Of a stretch of DNA of 48,257 nucleotides, positions 47,797 to 48,257 are shown in pieces. This stretch comes from Mesotoga sp. UBA6090 (GTDB lineage: Bacteria; Thermotogota; Thermotogae; Petrotogales; Kosmotogaceae), in NCBI RefSeq assembly GCF_002435945.1, contig NZ_DIXC01000039.1, positions 1 to 48,257 on the forward strand, written 5' to 3'. The notes beneath the pieces were generated by a model. The model worked only from the letters and a program-made list of their open reading frames with translations, was not told the DNA's origin and did no database searches. The translations under genes were made by a program, and so were the position numbers. The stretch's first letter is position 1, and each line of letters begins with the position of its first letter.

Positions 47797-48257
47797 TCAC
47801 CACTCCAATTCATTTACAAGAGTCTTCAGTCCCTTGTTCTTCTCCCTGCCGTTGTAATTGCCCTCAACAACCTTTACGAAGTTGTTTGGTCTGATGAGCC
47901 AGTCAAAGTTGGCTTTGAAGTCGTTTACTTTTCCGTTAAGGAAGTTGCTCTTTGATACCGTCTCAAAGAATTGATTCCAGAAGTCTAGCGAAGGGTATTC
48001 TTTCCATCTTGCATTAAGAAACTTCTTCCTTTGATCGGTTACTTTGATTACTCTAGGAAGTTCAGGGCATTTGCTGTTAAAGATTTCAACGATTTCATCA
48101 TACGGAATTTTTGAATCTCTTTCTTTGTTAGTTTCTTTCTCTAGATCTAGTTCTTTCTCTAGATCTAGTTCTAATTCTTTATCTATTTCTATATCTCTAT
48201 ATCTATATCTAGAAGCGTTATTTAACGTTACGCTGTTTGCTGCAGAATATAAGTACC
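47797..48257 (-). CDS. phage replisome organizer / replication protein O-like, partial (cut by window edge)
   Basis: The open frame runs from the right edge (no start visible) to TGA 47797; 153 residues are seen. The C-terminal domain (IPYDEIVEIFNSKCPELPRV, then DQRKKFLNARWKEY, FWNQFFETVSKSNFLNG, and NFDWLIRPNNFVKVVEGNY) is typical of phage replisome organizers that recruit the helicase loader to the origin. Before it lies a charged linker with a tandem DLEKEL/DLEKET repeat (RDIEIDKELELDLEKELDLE). The N-terminal helix-turn-helix domain would be off the window. It overlaps the next gene start by a few bases. Confidence 0.8.
   Translation of the reverse strand, partial: YLYSAANSVTLNNASRYRYRDIEIDKELELDLEKELDLEKETNKERDSKIPYDEIVEIFNSKCPELPRVIKVTDQRKKFLNARWKEYPSLDFWNQFFETVSKSNFLNGKVNDFKANFDWLIRPNNFVKVVEGNYNGREKNKGLKTLVNELEW

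Larger units (their letters stand above)
15264..48257. mobile_element. prophage, contractile-tailed (myovirus-type), right end not in window
   Basis: About 33 kb of tightly packed minus-strand genes, many overlapping by 4 bases, give a coherent phage set: replication, SSB, RusA, terminase, HK97 head, contractile tail, fibres and lysis. The left boundary is set between tRNA-Pro and the last lysis gene. Head genes are of HK97 type. The tail order sheath, tube, chaperone, tape measure, hub D, V, W, J, I, fibre matches Mu/P2-like phages. Integrase, excisionase, repressor and the second attachment site would be to the right of the window. All structural genes appear intact, so the prophage could be functional. 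Confidence 0.92.

Noticed and set aside
15264..48257. Mu-like transposable phage.
   Set aside because: The tail order is Mu-like, but no transposase or Mor/Ner-type genes are seen, the head is HK97-type and a tRNA borders the prophage. Not fully excluded because the right end is missing.

Overview
The window joins a stretch of host chromosome (1 to about 15,300) to most of a contractile-tailed (myovirus-type) prophage that runs off the right edge (about 15,300 to 48,257). The host is probably a mesophilic Thermotogota bacterium of the Mesotoga type. I infer this from the overall look of the proteins, from frequent TTG/GTG starts behind strong GGAGG-type ribosome sites, and from gene-poor tracts filled with short degenerate repeats. 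No rRNA or other decisive marker is present.

Host part. Bases 1-2,278 are a repeat-rich decay zone with a truncated RecB-like nuclease fragment and a four-helix-bundle pseudogene carrying three separate lesions. Then come a winged-helix regulator (+), convergent with a minus-strand alpha/beta hydrolase, an exported PHP-domain phosphoesterase and a permease-permease-binding-protein ABC importer operon of the glycerol-3-phosphate/sugar type that has no ATPase gene. A membrane-anchored 7TM-PAS-PAS-GGDEF diguanylate cyclase follows. A second repeat zone (11,152-12,489) holds a 14-base-period tandem array and two copies of a 20-bp perfect palindrome. After it come a PC4-type DNA-binding protein, a Gfo/Idh/MocA oxidoreductase, an ABC-2-type ATPase without a permease, and tRNA-Pro(UGG) with a clear promoter.

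Prophage part. All phage genes are on the minus strand, so transcription runs from the right edge to the left, and the lysis end abuts tRNA-Pro. In transcription order: replication and early genes (replisome organizer cut by the edge, helicase-loader-like protein, a 59-aa membrane protein, MazG, YopX-like, XRE regulator, SSB, zinc ribbon, sigma-region-4-like regulator); a strong promoter running directly into an intrinsic terminator; RusA, a possible PD-(D/E)XK nuclease, HNH, ParB-methyltransferase, TerS, TerL; an HK97-type head (portal, S78 protease, capsid) and connectors; a Mu/P2-ordered contractile tail (sheath, tube, frameshifted chaperone, 1378-aa tape measure, hub D, V-like, W-like, J, I, fibre); a fibre-accessory cluster with duplicated modules and an inserted lipoprotein gene; a metallophosphoesterase with an N-terminal DNA-binding-like region; and a lysis cassette (coiled-coil membrane protein, glucosaminidase endolysin, LLH-type holin, and a small beta-rich protein). 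Integrase, repressor and the far attachment site lie outside the window.

The most interesting signals are: a lambda pR'/tR'-like promoter-terminator pair between a candidate late regulator and the late genes; an A AAA AAC slippery site giving an E/E'-type chaperone; leaky-terminator hairpins placed exactly after the capsid and tail-tube genes; a complete metallophosphoesterase in the late region; and a possible third lysis factor suited to a host with an outer toga.
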